DNA of 64,000 nucleotides from assembly GCA_023229645.1 (NCBI GenBank), contig JALNYU010000019.1, positions 14,402 through 78,401 of the forward strand, written 5' to 3'. The stretch comes from Nevskia sp. (GTDB lineage Bacteria > Pseudomonadota > Gammaproteobacteria > Nevskiales > Nevskiaceae). The notes under the pieces are model-generated. The model saw only the letters and a program-made list of their open reading frames with translations, was not told the DNA's origin and made no database searches. The position numbers were made by a program, and so were the translations under genes. Shown in pieces: positions 1 to 8,283 of the stretch (positions within the stretch are counted from its first letter, which is position 1; each line of letters begins with the position of its first letter).

Positions 1-1061
1 CCAGCTTCGGCGAAAGCCACGGCCCAGCGATCGGCTGCGTTGTCGATGGTTGCCCGCCGGGCTTGGTGCTGAGCGAGGCCGATATCCAACCGGATCTTGA
101 TCGGCGCAAGCCGGGCACCTCGAAATTCGTGACGCAGCGCAAAGAGGCCGACGCGGTCAAGATTTTATCGGGCGTTTACGAAGGCCAAACTACCGGCACG
201 CCGATCGCGCTGTTGATCGAAAACAGCGATCAGCGCTCGTACGACTACGACAAAATCAAAGAAGTGTTTCGGCCCAATCATGCTGACTACGCCTACATCC
301 AAAAATACGGCCGCCGTGATCCGCGCGGCGGTGGGCGTTCCTCGGCGCGCGAAACTGCGGTACGCGTCGCCGCCGCGGCGATTGCCAAGAAATACCTGCG
401 CGAAAAATTGAGCACGGTCATTCGTGGCTACTGCGCCCAGATCGGGCCGCTGCAATTGCTGGCGCCGACGACTGAAGCGCTGTGGCAAACGGTTGAGCAG
501 AATCCGTTTTTCTGCGCTGATCTCACGCGCGTTGAGGAATTGGAAGCGTATATGACGCAGCTGCGCCGTGACGGCGATTCCGTCGGCGCCCGCATCAACG
601 TTGAAGCCAGCCACGTGCCGCCCGGTCTCGGCGAGCCGGTTTACGACCGCCTCGATGCTGATCTGGCGTATGCCTTGATGAGCATTAATGCGGTGAAAGG
701 GGTCGAGATCGGCGATGGCTTCGCCGTCGTCAATCAGCGTGGCAGCGAAGGTCGGGACGAAATGACGCCGGCTGGTTTTCTTGCCAATCATTCCGGCGGC
801 ACCGCGGGCGGCATCAGCACCGGCCAGAACATCCGCTGTTCAATCGCGCTGAAGCCGACCTCCAGCATCACGATTCCCGGCAAGACCATCGACGTTGACG
901 GCCACGCCACCGAGATGCGAACGACCGGGCGTCATGATCCCTGTGTTGGCATTCGCGCCACGCCGATCGCCGAAGCAATGGTCGCCATCGTGCTAATGGA
1001 TCATTTCCTACGCAACCGCGCACAGAATGGCGATGTAGTGCCGGTGACGCCAATCATTTGA
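1..1061 (+). CDS. aroC: Chorismate synthase (5' truncated by window edge)
   Basis: Converts 5-enolpyruvylshikimate-3-phosphate to chorismate using reduced FMN, the last common step of aromatic amino acid synthesis in the cytoplasm. The frame is open from base 3 and begins in the family's first signature (SFGESHG), so only about a dozen N-terminal residues lie outside the window; the TTG at 63 is not the real start. The other family signatures are present: RPNHADYAY, the glycine/arginine block GRRDPRGGGRSSARETA, SGGTAGGISTGQNI, and the C-terminal GRHDPCVGIRATPIAEAM. Length and motif order are normal for a bacterial AroC. It faces icmF convergently and a strong hairpin separates them. Identification is essentially certain. 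Confidence 0.97.
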   Translation, partial: SFGESHGPAIGCVVDGCPPGLVLSEADIQPDLDRRKPGTSKFVTQRKEADAVKILSGVYEGQTTGTPIALLIENSDQRSYDYDKIKEVFRPNHADYAYIQKYGRRDPRGGGRSSARETAVRVAAAAIAKKYLREKLSTVIRGYCAQIGPLQLLAPTTEALWQTVEQNPFFCADLTRVEELEAYMTQLRRDGDSVGARINVEASHVPPGLGEPVYDRLDADLAYALMSINAVKGVEIGDGFAVVNQRGSEGRDEMTPAGFLANHSGGTAGGISTGQNIRCSIALKPTSSITIPGKTIDVDGHATEMRTTGRHDPCVGIRATPIAEAMVAIVLMDHFLRNRAQNGDVVPVTPII

Positions 1062-1070
1062 GCGTCAATC

Positions 1071-1100
1071 CGACTGGGCGCCGGCGGGGGCGCCCAGTCG
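1071..1100. terminator. Hairpin between convergent aroC and icmF
   Basis: Perfect 12-bp inverted repeat (CGACTGGGCGCC / GGCGCCCAGTCG) with a 6-base loop, ten bases after the aroC stop and ten before the icmF stop. On the + strand it is followed by a short T run (CCTTTT) a few bases away. Position and shape fit a shared convergent terminator. Confidence 0.7.
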
Positions 1101-1109
1101 AAACGCCTT

Positions 1110-4100
1110 TTACATATTGCGGCGATATTCACCGCCGACAGCATAGAGCGCGTGGCTGATCTGACCGAGCGAGTTGTAGCGCACGGCATCAATAAGGCCT
1201 TCAAAGACATTGCGCCGATCGCGGGCAGTTTTTTGCAGATTCTTGATCGCATCGGTGTCGAGCATATTCCGCGCCTGCTGGAAATTTTCGACATTGGCAA
1301 TCTGCTGCTGCTTCTCCGATTCCTCTGAACGAATCAACTCGATTGTCGTTGCGATCTCCCCACCATGCGCCTTGGCCAAGAAGGTGTTGACGCCAATCAG
1401 CGGTAGCGAGCCGTCGTACTTTTTATGCTCGTAGTAGAGGCTCTCATCCTGAATTTTTCCGCGCTGGTACATCGTATCCATAGCGCCAAGCACGCCGCCG
1501 CGCTCGCTGATCGCATCGAATTCTTTGTAAACCGCTTCCTCGACGAGATCCGTGAGTTGCTCGATGATATAGCTGCCTTGCCAGGGGTTTTCGCAGAAAT
1601 TCAGGCCGAGTTCGCGGTTGATGATGAGCTGAATCGCCACGGCGCGCCGCACGCTGTCTTCGGTCGGCGTGGTAATGGCTTCGTCGTAGGCGTTTGTGTG
1701 CAGGCTATTGCAGTTGTCGAATAACGCGTATAGCGCCTGTAGCGTTGTGCGGATGTCGTTGAACTCAATTTCCTGCGCATGCAGCGAGCGGCCGGAGGTT
1801 TGGATGTGATACTTCAGCATCTGGCTGCGCGCGCTGGCGCCGTAGCGCTCGCGCATCGCGCGAGCCCAGATCCGCCGCGCGACGCGGCCGATAACAGAAT
1901 ATTCCGGGTCCATTCCATTCGAGAAAAAGAATGAAAGATTCGGCGCGAAATCATCGATTTTCATGCCGCGCGCAAGGTAATACTCAACGATTGTAAAACC
2001 GTTCGATAACGTAAACGCCAGCTGGCTAATCGGGTTCGCGCCGGCCTCGGCGATGTGATAGCCGGAGATCGAAACCGAGTAGAAATTGCGAACCTTATGG
2101 TCGATGAAATATTGCTGGATGTCGCCCATCATGCGCAGCGCAAATTCGGTCGAGAAAATGCAGGTGTTCTGCGCCTGATCTTCCTTGAAGATGTCGGCCT
2201 GCACCGTGCCGCGCACGCTGCTCAAGGTTTCGGCTTTGATCCGCGCGTAGGTTGCGGCATCGACCATCTCAGCGCCCGAAACGCCAAGCAAGCCTAGGCC
2301 GAGTCCGTCATTGCCGTCGGGTAGCGGGCCGGCGTATTGCGGCCGTTTTTTGCCGGCATACAGCGCCATAATTTTTGCTTCGGCGGTGGCCCAGCGTGCT
2401 GCGTCGGCGCGCAGATATTTTTCGATCTGCTGGTCGATTGCACAGTTCATGAACATCGCCAAGATCATCGGCGCCGGGCCGTTGATCGTCATCGACACCG
2501 AGGTGCTGGGTTGGCAGAGATCGAAGCCGGAATAGAGCTTCTTCATGTCATCAAGCGTGGCGATGCTGACGCCGCTGTTGCCGATTTTGCCGTAGATGTC
2601 GGGCCGCGGCGCTGGGTCTTCGCCGTAGAGCGTGACCGAGTCAAAGGCAGTGGACAGGCGCGTGGCCGATTGGCCGGCGCTCAGATAATGGAAGCGACGG
2701 TTCGTGCGTTCCGGCGCACCTTCGCCGGCGAACATGCGGATTGGATCCTCGCCCTCGCGCCGATAAGGGTAGACGCCTGCGGTATACGGATAGCTGCCGG
2801 GCAGATTTTCTTTGGCCAAGAAACGTAGCAGCTCGCCCCAACTGGACAACCTTGGCGCGGCGATTTTCGGGATGCGCGAATGGCTTAGCGACTCGCGGTA
2901 GTTTTCAACCTTGATTGTCTTGCCGCGGACTTCATAAACGCCGGTGTCGTCGGTGATCTGTTTAAGACGCTGCGGCCATTCCCGCAGCCCGCTCAACGAC
3001 GCATTGCTGAGCGATTTTACGGCGTCCTGATAGCGTTGGCGCAAGGTCAATAGCGTGCGGTCGGCGCCGTCTTGTAGATCGTCAAAATTGTAGAGATCCA
3101 ACGCTTTCGGCAACTTGGCGTCGGCTAATTCCTGTAGCGATAGCCAGAACGCCTGCGCCCGGTTTGCCGCTTCTGCTTGGCGGTCGGTGTCGCTATTGAC
3201 GCCGCGCCCGGACTCGGCAATTTCCGATAAATAACGGGTGCGATTGCCGGGAATCAGCACCGTCGCCCGTGGTTCGGTGACTTGGGTATCGAGGTTGGGT
3301 GTCCAACGCGCCGCCGGCAACTGCAGCTTTTCGCGTAGCAGGCGGCATAGGTTGGTAAACATCCAGGTTACGCCGGCATCGTTGAATTGGCTGGCGATGG
3401 TCGGGTATACCGGAATGTTGTCATCGCTAACGTCAAATCGGGCGCGGTTCCGCTTCCATTGCTTGCGGATGTCGCGCAGCGCGTCTTCGGCGCCGCGGCG
3501 ATCGTATTTGTTCAGCACGATCAGCTCGGCGAAATCGAGCATGTCGATTTTTTCCAGCTGGCTCGCGGCGCCGTAATCGCTAGTCATGATGTAGATCGGA
3601 AAATCGACGAGATCGACGATTTCTGAATCGCTCTGGCCAATGCCCGCGGTTTCGACAATCACCAGGTCGTAGGCTTGCGCGCGCAGGCAGCTGATGCAGT
3701 CCTTCAACACCGCGTTGGTCGCGGCGTGCGAGCGGCGCGTGGCCATTGAGCGCATGTAGATTTGCCTGCTACGCAACGCGTTCATCCGGATGCGATCGCC
3801 GAGTAGCGCGCCGCCGGAGCGGCGGCGCGTCGGGTCAACCGCAAGAACGGCGATGCGGATGTCTGGGAAGGCCTCCAGAAAACGCAGCATTAACTCATCG
3901 ACAACGGAAGACTTCCCCGCGCCGCCGGTGCCGGTGATGCCGAGTACCGGTGTTGCGCCGCCCTGCAGGGCCCACTGCGCGCGCAGTTTTGCGAGAGCGG
4001 CATCATCGAGCGTGCCTTTTTCGATTGCCGACAACATGCGTCCGATGGAGTTTTCATCGTCACTGTCGACACGGCTGGGTGCCGAGGTGGCGCGACGCTG

Positions 4101-4571
4101 CGATTCAGCGCGCTGAATTAAATCGTCGATCATGCCGAGCAGACCGAGTTTTGCGCCGTCGTTGGGATGGTAGATCCGCTCGACGCCGTAGGCCTGCAAT
4201 TCGCGAATTTCTTCCGGCGTAATCGTGCCGCCGCCGCCGCCGAACACGCGGATATGGCTGCCGCCGCGTTCACGCAGCATGTCAACCATGTATTTGAAGA
4301 ACTCCAAGTGCCCACCTTGGTAGCTGGACAAGGCGATGGCATCGGCGTCCTCTTGCAAGGCCGCGCGGACGATATCTTCGACCGAACGATTGTGGCCGAG
4401 GTGGACCACTTCGGCGCCTTTGGCTTGGATTAAGCGCCGCATGACGTTGATGGCGGCATCGTGGCCATCGAACAACGAGGCAGCAGTGACAAAGCGCAGC
4501 GGCAGTGCGCGCGCGGCATCCGGCGGCTCAATTGCAGCAGGCGGAGCGGAAGTTTCGAGCATGGCGATCAT
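1110..4571 (-). CDS. icmF: Fused isobutyryl-CoA mutase (IcmF)
   Basis: Adenosylcobalamin enzyme that interconverts isobutyryl-CoA and n-butyryl-CoA, with its own G-protein chaperone fused in. An N-terminal B12-binding domain carries DGH (residues 35-37). A MeaB-type GTPase follows, with P-loop GITGTGGAGKSS at 211-222, ETAGIGQS and NKYD. The large mutase domain fills the C-terminal half. Two positions separate it from methylmalonyl-CoA mutase: the Tyr of the RQYAG motif is Phe (RMFAGEG), and the Arg of VRNTYIF is Gln (AQNTCIFS); both are the isobutyryl-CoA signature. The length of 1153 is near the usual IcmF size. An internal ATG at 4562 (MLETSAPP) has a better-spaced GGA and may be the true start. 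It stands alone, so its source of substrate (branched-chain degradation or butyrate metabolism) is not shown by context. Confidence 0.93.
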   Translation of the reverse strand: MIAMLETSAPPAAIEPPDAARALPLRFVTAASLFDGHDAAINVMRRLIQAKGAEVVHLGHNRSVEDIVRAALQEDADAIALSSYQGGHLEFFKYMVDMLRERGGSHIRVFGGGGGTITPEEIRELQAYGVERIYHPNDGAKLGLLGMIDDLIQRAESQRRATSAPSRVDSDDENSIGRMLSAIEKGTLDDAALAKLRAQWALQGGATPVLGITGTGGAGKSSVVDELMLRFLEAFPDIRIAVLAVDPTRRRSGGALLGDRIRMNALRSRQIYMRSMATRRSHAATNAVLKDCISCLRAQAYDLVIVETAGIGQSDSEIVDLVDFPIYIMTSDYGAASQLEKIDMLDFAELIVLNKYDRRGAEDALRDIRKQWKRNRARFDVSDDNIPVYPTIASQFNDAGVTWMFTNLCRLLREKLQLPAARWTPNLDTQVTEPRATVLIPGNRTRYLSEIAESGRGVNSDTDRQAEAANRAQAFWLSLQELADAKLPKALDLYNFDDLQDGADRTLLTLRQRYQDAVKSLSNASLSGLREWPQRLKQITDDTGVYEVRGKTIKVENYRESLSHSRIPKIAAPRLSSWGELLRFLAKENLPGSYPYTAGVYPYRREGEDPIRMFAGEGAPERTNRRFHYLSAGQSATRLSTAFDSVTLYGEDPAPRPDIYGKIGNSGVSIATLDDMKKLYSGFDLCQPSTSVSMTINGPAPMILAMFMNCAIDQQIEKYLRADAARWATAEAKIMALYAGKKRPQYAGPLPDGNDGLGLGLLGVSGAEMVDAATYARIKAETLSSVRGTVQADIFKEDQAQNTCIFSTEFALRMMGDIQQYFIDHKVRNFYSVSISGYHIAEAGANPISQLAFTLSNGFTIVEYYLARGMKIDDFAPNLSFFFSNGMDPEYSVIGRVARRIWARAMRERYGASARSQMLKYHIQTSGRSLHAQEIEFNDIRTTLQALYALFDNCNSLHTNAYDEAITTPTEDSVRRAVAIQLIINRELGLNFCENPWQGSYIIEQLTDLVEEAVYKEFDAISERGGVLGAMDTMYQRGKIQDESLYYEHKKYDGSLPLIGVNTFLAKAHGGEIATTIELIRSEESEKQQQIANVENFQQARNMLDTDAIKNLQKTARDRRNVFEGLIDAVRYNSLGQISHALYAVGGEYRRNM

Positions 4572-4661
4572 TCCATGAATAGGATAATCGTGCCGATTCT
4601 ACCAGCGCCGCCAATGACCACCGTTTCTCGCCTCGTTCGACGGGTTGCTGTGTCGAAATTG

Positions 4662-4687
4662 CGGGCTGAATCCGTAGGTTCAGCCCG
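4662..4687 (-). terminator. Hairpin after the Cys-repeat gene
   Basis: Inverted repeat CGGGCTGAA / TTCAGCCCG with an 8-base loop, about 50 bases past the stop of the minus-strand gene at 4739. On the minus strand it is followed by CAATTTCG, a weak T-rich tail, so termination is plausible but not strong. Confidence 0.5.
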
Positions 4688-4738
4688 GCCTTTGTCGATC
4701 GGCCACGTGACTAGGGCACGATGCCCCGCGCGCGCAAA

Positions 4739-5152
4739 TTATTCTTGAGGCGCTGGCGGGATAGTTGGCGGGGTTTCGCCGGCCGGTGACGTGCGCTTGT
4801 CGCCATGCCGTTGCTGAAAACGTTCGCGCAATGCCTGCTTGTGCTGCGCGCAGGCCGTAGGGTCGTCCGCGCATTGCGCTTTCTGCGCTTCCGCGCGTTG
4901 ACGCAGCGCTTCTTTCTTCTGCTCACAAGCGGTTGGATCGGCCTCGCAGCGGCGCTTAAAATTTTCCACACGTGCTTTGATCTGGTCACAGTGCGACGGA
5001 TCCTCGGCACAGCGCTTTTCGATGCGCTGCTGAGCCGCGTCGCAGGCGGACGGGTTCTGTGCACAGTAATCCGCAGCGCCGTTCGCGGCCTGCGCGGTGA
5101 TCATCGGCAGGCTCAGCAGCCAGCACGCAAAGTTTCGAGAAGTATTTTTCAT
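4739..5152 (-). CDS. Exported Cys-repeat helical protein, unknown function
   Basis: Small protein of 137 residues that I cannot assign. A signal peptide (about residues 1-22, ending TAQA-A) predicts export to the periplasm. The mature part is four imperfect repeats of 20-25 residues, each starting with a pair of cysteines six residues apart (C-A-x-D/N-P-x-x-C pattern) followed by a charged helix rich in Lys, Arg, Glu and Gln. The tail is proline-rich. Paired cysteines at regular spacing suggest disulfide-stapled helical hairpins or metal contacts; this is inference. It is a single gene between icmF and a long AT-rich spacer. The strongest support that it is real is the combination of signal peptide and repeat pattern. 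Confidence 0.7.
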   Translation of the reverse strand: MKNTSRNFACWLLSLPMITAQAANGAADYCAQNPSACDAAQQRIEKRCAEDPSHCDQIKARVENFKRRCEADPTACEQKKEALRQRAEAQKAQCADDPTACAQHKQALRERFQQRHGDKRTSPAGETPPTIPPAPQE

Positions 5153-5386
5153 CTGGACTCCACTAAATGATGGATAACAGAAAACAATAAATAAGTCGCC
5201 AACGAATAACTAATCGAACGTTTTCCCCCAGCCTCGGTTGACGTCGATGTTTGTCCCGTTATAGGTGCCCCAGGGCAAAGGGAACGCCGCCAATTTCGGC
5301 TGCTGCCATTTGAAAATCCTAGGTAAATTATTCTCTGGGTATTTCAATAAGCGGCACAATCGGTGATCGATTCATGACACAAGCAG

Positions 5387-5402
5387 TTGTGACATATCAC
5401 AA
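5387..5402. promoter_or_regulatory. Palindrome TTGTGA-N4-TCACAA
   Basis: TTGTGACATATCACAA, perfect 6-bp arms around 4 bases. The half-site equals the CRP half-site TGTGA, but the spacer is two bases shorter than a standard CRP site. A third half-site (CACAA) lies just upstream at 5378-5382. Likely a regulator-binding site; the factor is not shown. Confidence 0.5.
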
Positions 5403-5438
5403 TGGCGATTGGGAAAACTTCCTATACTGTATTTAACA

Positions 5439-5456
5439 TTGTGAAATTGGTCACAA
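5439..5456. promoter_or_regulatory. CRP-type palindrome TTGTGA-N6-TCACAA
   Basis: TTGTGAAATTGGTCACAA is a perfect match to the classic CRP/Vfr consensus TGTGA-N6-TCACA with one extra matching base on each arm. Its centre is 53 bases, close to five helical turns, from the centre of the N4 palindrome at 5387. It could act on the Crp/Fnr-family gene 485 bases downstream or on the divergent Cys-repeat gene 290 bases away. Confidence 0.6.
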
Positions 5457-5941
5457 GTGCCAGAATTTTTGATAATTGGTATGTCGAACGCCATAGTACA
5501 GAAATGCCGATAAAACGCGCCGAATTTCTGTTCTTAATTGTCGATAATCGCGCTATCCCGTTGACCAATATGAAGCAAATGTTACGGATTCAAAGCAGGT
5601 AAAACGGGCTGCTGCGAAGCGGTAAACATGGTTTCTGTACGACAGCCGGAATACAAAAAATAATCACGGCTGTGGGGAATAGACCGTATTCCAATATAAA
5701 GTTTTATATAAATCATATATTTATATATATCTACTATGCTTTATCTAACACTTCGAAGCAGCCTTTGCTTAAGATCAATGCAAAGGGAAACAGGGAGGGC
5801 ACTTCAGAACCGGAACAACTCATGCTTCAAGATAAGCATTGAATATGAAATTTCTGGGCTGTCGGGGTTGTTTTTTGCATATTTGTTGAAATGGCCTAGG
5901 AAGAAAATTTAACTTACGTCTAACGAGGGCAGGACGCCGGT

Positions 5942-6610
5942 ATGAACCAGGCAGAGGAATTTCACGTAATCAGACCAGAAGTGGATTCAACCTTGGGTCT
6001 GTTTGAAGGCTCTCCCGCATTGGCATACGCCGAAGGAACAACTCTGTTCAAGCAGGGTTCCATTGCACGGGAGGTTTATTGTCTTGAGAAAGGATTGGTG
6101 AAAATCACTTTTCTCGACCCGGCAGGGGAAGAGGTGATTGTCGATCTGTGTAGCGCGCAAGGTACTTTGATCGGTGATGCCTGTTCCGTTTTAGGTCGGC
6201 ATTACATTGCGGCAACAGTTGTGACCCGTAAAACCTTATTGCGGCGCATTCCAGCGGTTAGTTTTATCGATCAAATTCGTCAGGATCCGGAGACGTCTTG
6301 GTCGTTACACAATAAGCATTGCAAGCTGTTAGCTGAATTGTTAGATCGTTCTGCGCAACTCGGTTATTTGTCGGTGCGGCAGCGCGTTGAACAGCTGATT
6401 TGGAATCTAGCGACAGCCTGTGAGCTGGTGCAAACCAGCAAAGGTCACCGGATGCAGTTGCCGTTGCGGTATCGGGATTTGGCGCAGCTCATCACAATTT
6501 CGCCGGAACACCTGTGTCGGGTGCTCGGTGTCATTGAAAAGGATGGCTTGATTCGACGCGAAAAAGGTTGGTTGTATCTCGTCCGACGCGACGATTTGTT
6601 TCACCAGTAG
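5942..6610 (+). CDS. Crp/Fnr-family transcription regulator
   Basis: Cytoplasmic DNA-binding regulator of 222 residues. An N-terminal cyclic-nucleotide-binding fold (about 25-140) contains the beta-roll pattern GTTLFKQGSIAREVYCLEKGLVKI. A long dimer helix follows, then a C-terminal winged helix (LRYRDLAQLITISPEHLCRVLGVIE with wing at REKGWLYL). The N-terminal cysteine set of an oxygen-sensing Fnr [4Fe-4S] cluster is absent, and the cAMP pocket is not clearly conserved, so the effector is unknown. An AGGA about ten bases upstream supports the ATG. A strong AT-rich and palindromic upstream region suggests it is itself regulated, possibly by itself. Confidence 0.88.
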   Translation: MNQAEEFHVIRPEVDSTLGLFEGSPALAYAEGTTLFKQGSIAREVYCLEKGLVKITFLDPAGEEVIVDLCSAQGTLIGDACSVLGRHYIAATVVTRKTLLRRIPAVSFIDQIRQDPETSWSLHNKHCKLLAELLDRSAQLGYLSVRQRVEQLIWNLATACELVQTSKGHRMQLPLRYRDLAQLITISPEHLCRVLGVIEKDGLIRREKGWLYLVRRDDLFHQ

Positions 6611-6786
6611 AACTGATCAGTGACTAAAGACTATAAATAGTCACGCTTGGGCGCACGGTAATTTCAGCTGACAAAAGCGTTTCCGGACGTCGGCTGCTCC
6701 CCCCAAGCATACGTGTAATCCCAATCGGGACGTTCGTGGCCTCTACCTGCGTTATAGAATGACGCAAGACTCAGGTCTAGCATTCA

Positions 6787-8262
6787 TCACGACGAGCAAC
6801 TCACCTCAATATGTCGAGCGTCTGCCGGCGGTTCCGCCGCGTAGTGCGCATGATGAGGTTGCTCGTCAAAGGGTTGCGCTAGCACCGCAAATAAATTCCC
6901 GATTTCGCTCATATCGCCTGCTTCGGCGGCGGCGATGGCGTTTTGCGCCAGATAATTGCGTAGTACGTACTTCGGATTCACGGCATTCATCCGCTGCGCA
7001 CGCTCGCTATCAACGCTTTGCTCGGCGCGTAAGCGGGTGCGGTAGTTTTCCGCCCAGGCATCAAACGCAGCGATATCGATGATCTCATCACGGATACCGT
7101 CGGCTAGTGCATCAGTGTCCGTGCGCAAGTTGGCGAGGTTGCGAAAGCTGCGGCTGAAATCGGCGTGGCTGCGGTCAAGCAGATTGAGATAGCCGTCGAT
7201 CAAATCGGTATCGCCATCGCGATGGTCGCGCAAGCCCAGCTTATCGGCCCAGCGTTTCGTCATCGCCTGTTGGTAGATCGCGGGGTATTGATCGGCGATG
7301 GGTTGCGCAAGTGCAAGCGCAGCTTCGGGCGTTTCGGCGAGCAACGGTAGGGTTGCTTGTAGGAGTTTGACGCAGTTCCAGTGGCCAATAACCGGCTGTC
7401 GTTCCCAAGCATAACGACCGCCTTCGTCGGTATGGTTGCAGATGTGGCCGGAGGCGAACGCGTCCATGAAGCCAAACGGTCCGTAATCCAATGTCAAGCC
7501 AAGAATTGAGAAATTATCGGTGTTCATAACGCCGTGGCAGAAGCCGACCGACTGCCACTGCGCCATTAGCCGCGCGGTTCGCCCAATTATTTCGCTTAGC
7601 CAAGCGATGTACCGGTCTTCACGACCCGAAAATTCAGGGAAATGGGTGTCGATCACCCAATCGGCTAGCGGTGCTAGACGGGCGTGCTCACCGCGATAGT
7701 AGTAAAACTCAAAATGCCCAAAACGAACGAAGCTGGGCGCTGTGCGGCAGACAACTGCGGCGGTTTCGACGGTTTCACGCCGCACCGGTTGCGGCGAGCC
7801 AACAAGCGCTAGCGCGCGCGTCGTCGGAATTCCGAGCCCGTGCATTGCTTCCGAGCCCAGATATTCGCGAATTGATGAGCGCAGTACGGCGCGACCATCG
7901 GCGAAACGGGAATACGGCGTCGGGCCGGCGCCTTTGAGCTGAATTTCGCGCGGTTGCTTTTGCAGGTCGTTCAGTTCGGCAATCAGCAACGCGCGACCAT
8001 CGCCGAGCTGTGGCACAAACTGGCCGAATTGATGGCCGGCATACACCGAGGCGTGCGCGGCATACCCCGGCCAAGCTTGATTGCCGGCCATCCATTCTAA
8101 AAACTGCGGGCTCCCGGTGACGGCTGGGCCTAGGCCCAGCTCGTCAGCAAGCGTTGCGTTTAGATGTAGTAGCTGCGGTGCGGGTAGTGGACGCGCCGGA
8201 ACCGGCAGGCAATAAGGCTCACCGAGCGCGGTGAAGCGCGGCGTAATCGAAGGCATTTCCAT
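6787..8262 (-). CDS. selO: SelO family protein AMPylase (YdiU/UPF0061)
   Basis: Pseudokinase-fold enzyme that transfers AMP from ATP to Ser/Thr/Tyr of redox-related proteins, as established for the E. coli and yeast members. Family blocks seen: YAGHQFGQFVPQLGDGRA near residue 75, the Lys block EIQLKGAGPTPYSR, DGRAVLRSSIREYLGSEAMHGLGIPT, the catalytic-loop-like GFCHGVMNTDNFSI, and LDYGPFGFMD. The last residues are SCSS: the Cys stands where eukaryotic SelO has selenocysteine, as usual in bacteria. Length 491 is typical. It is oriented the same way as ndh upstream, with 21 bases between them, so the two may be cotranscribed. Confidence 0.95.
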   Translation of the reverse strand: MEMPSITPRFTALGEPYCLPVPARPLPAPQLLHLNATLADELGLGPAVTGSPQFLEWMAGNQAWPGYAAHASVYAGHQFGQFVPQLGDGRALLIAELNDLQKQPREIQLKGAGPTPYSRFADGRAVLRSSIREYLGSEAMHGLGIPTTRALALVGSPQPVRRETVETAAVVCRTAPSFVRFGHFEFYYYRGEHARLAPLADWVIDTHFPEFSGREDRYIAWLSEIIGRTARLMAQWQSVGFCHGVMNTDNFSILGLTLDYGPFGFMDAFASGHICNHTDEGGRYAWERQPVIGHWNCVKLLQATLPLLAETPEAALALAQPIADQYPAIYQQAMTKRWADKLGLRDHRDGDTDLIDGYLNLLDRSHADFSRSFRNLANLRTDTDALADGIRDEIIDIAAFDAWAENYRTRLRAEQSVDSERAQRMNAVNPKYVLRNYLAQNAIAAAEAGDMSEIGNLFAVLAQPFDEQPHHAHYAAEPPADARHIEVSCSS

Positions 8263-8283
8263 GCCGCGAATGTTCGCAGATTC

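Larger units (their letters stand above)
5153..5941. other. 789-base AT-rich spacer upstream of the Crp/Fnr gene
   Basis: No convincing gene. The 66-codon frame starting at 5402 begins on the edge of a palindrome, has no ribosome site and resembles nothing. The stretch holds two TTGTGA/TCACAA palindromes (listed separately) and a very AT-rich block around 5695-5755 with repeated TATAT runs that could serve as promoter or bend. Base composition is clearly lower in GC than the flanking genes. Confidence 0.6.

Noticed and set aside
165..791. 208-codon minus-strand frame inside aroC
   Set aside because: Antisense shadow of a well-conserved enzyme.
5402..5602. 66-codon plus-strand frame in the long spacer
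   Set aside because: Begins on the edge of a regulatory palindrome, no ribosome site, no protein-like pattern, AT-rich.
5648..5692. GGAATAC / GTATTCC inverted repeat with a 31-base loop
   Set aside because: Arms too short and loop too long to support a function.
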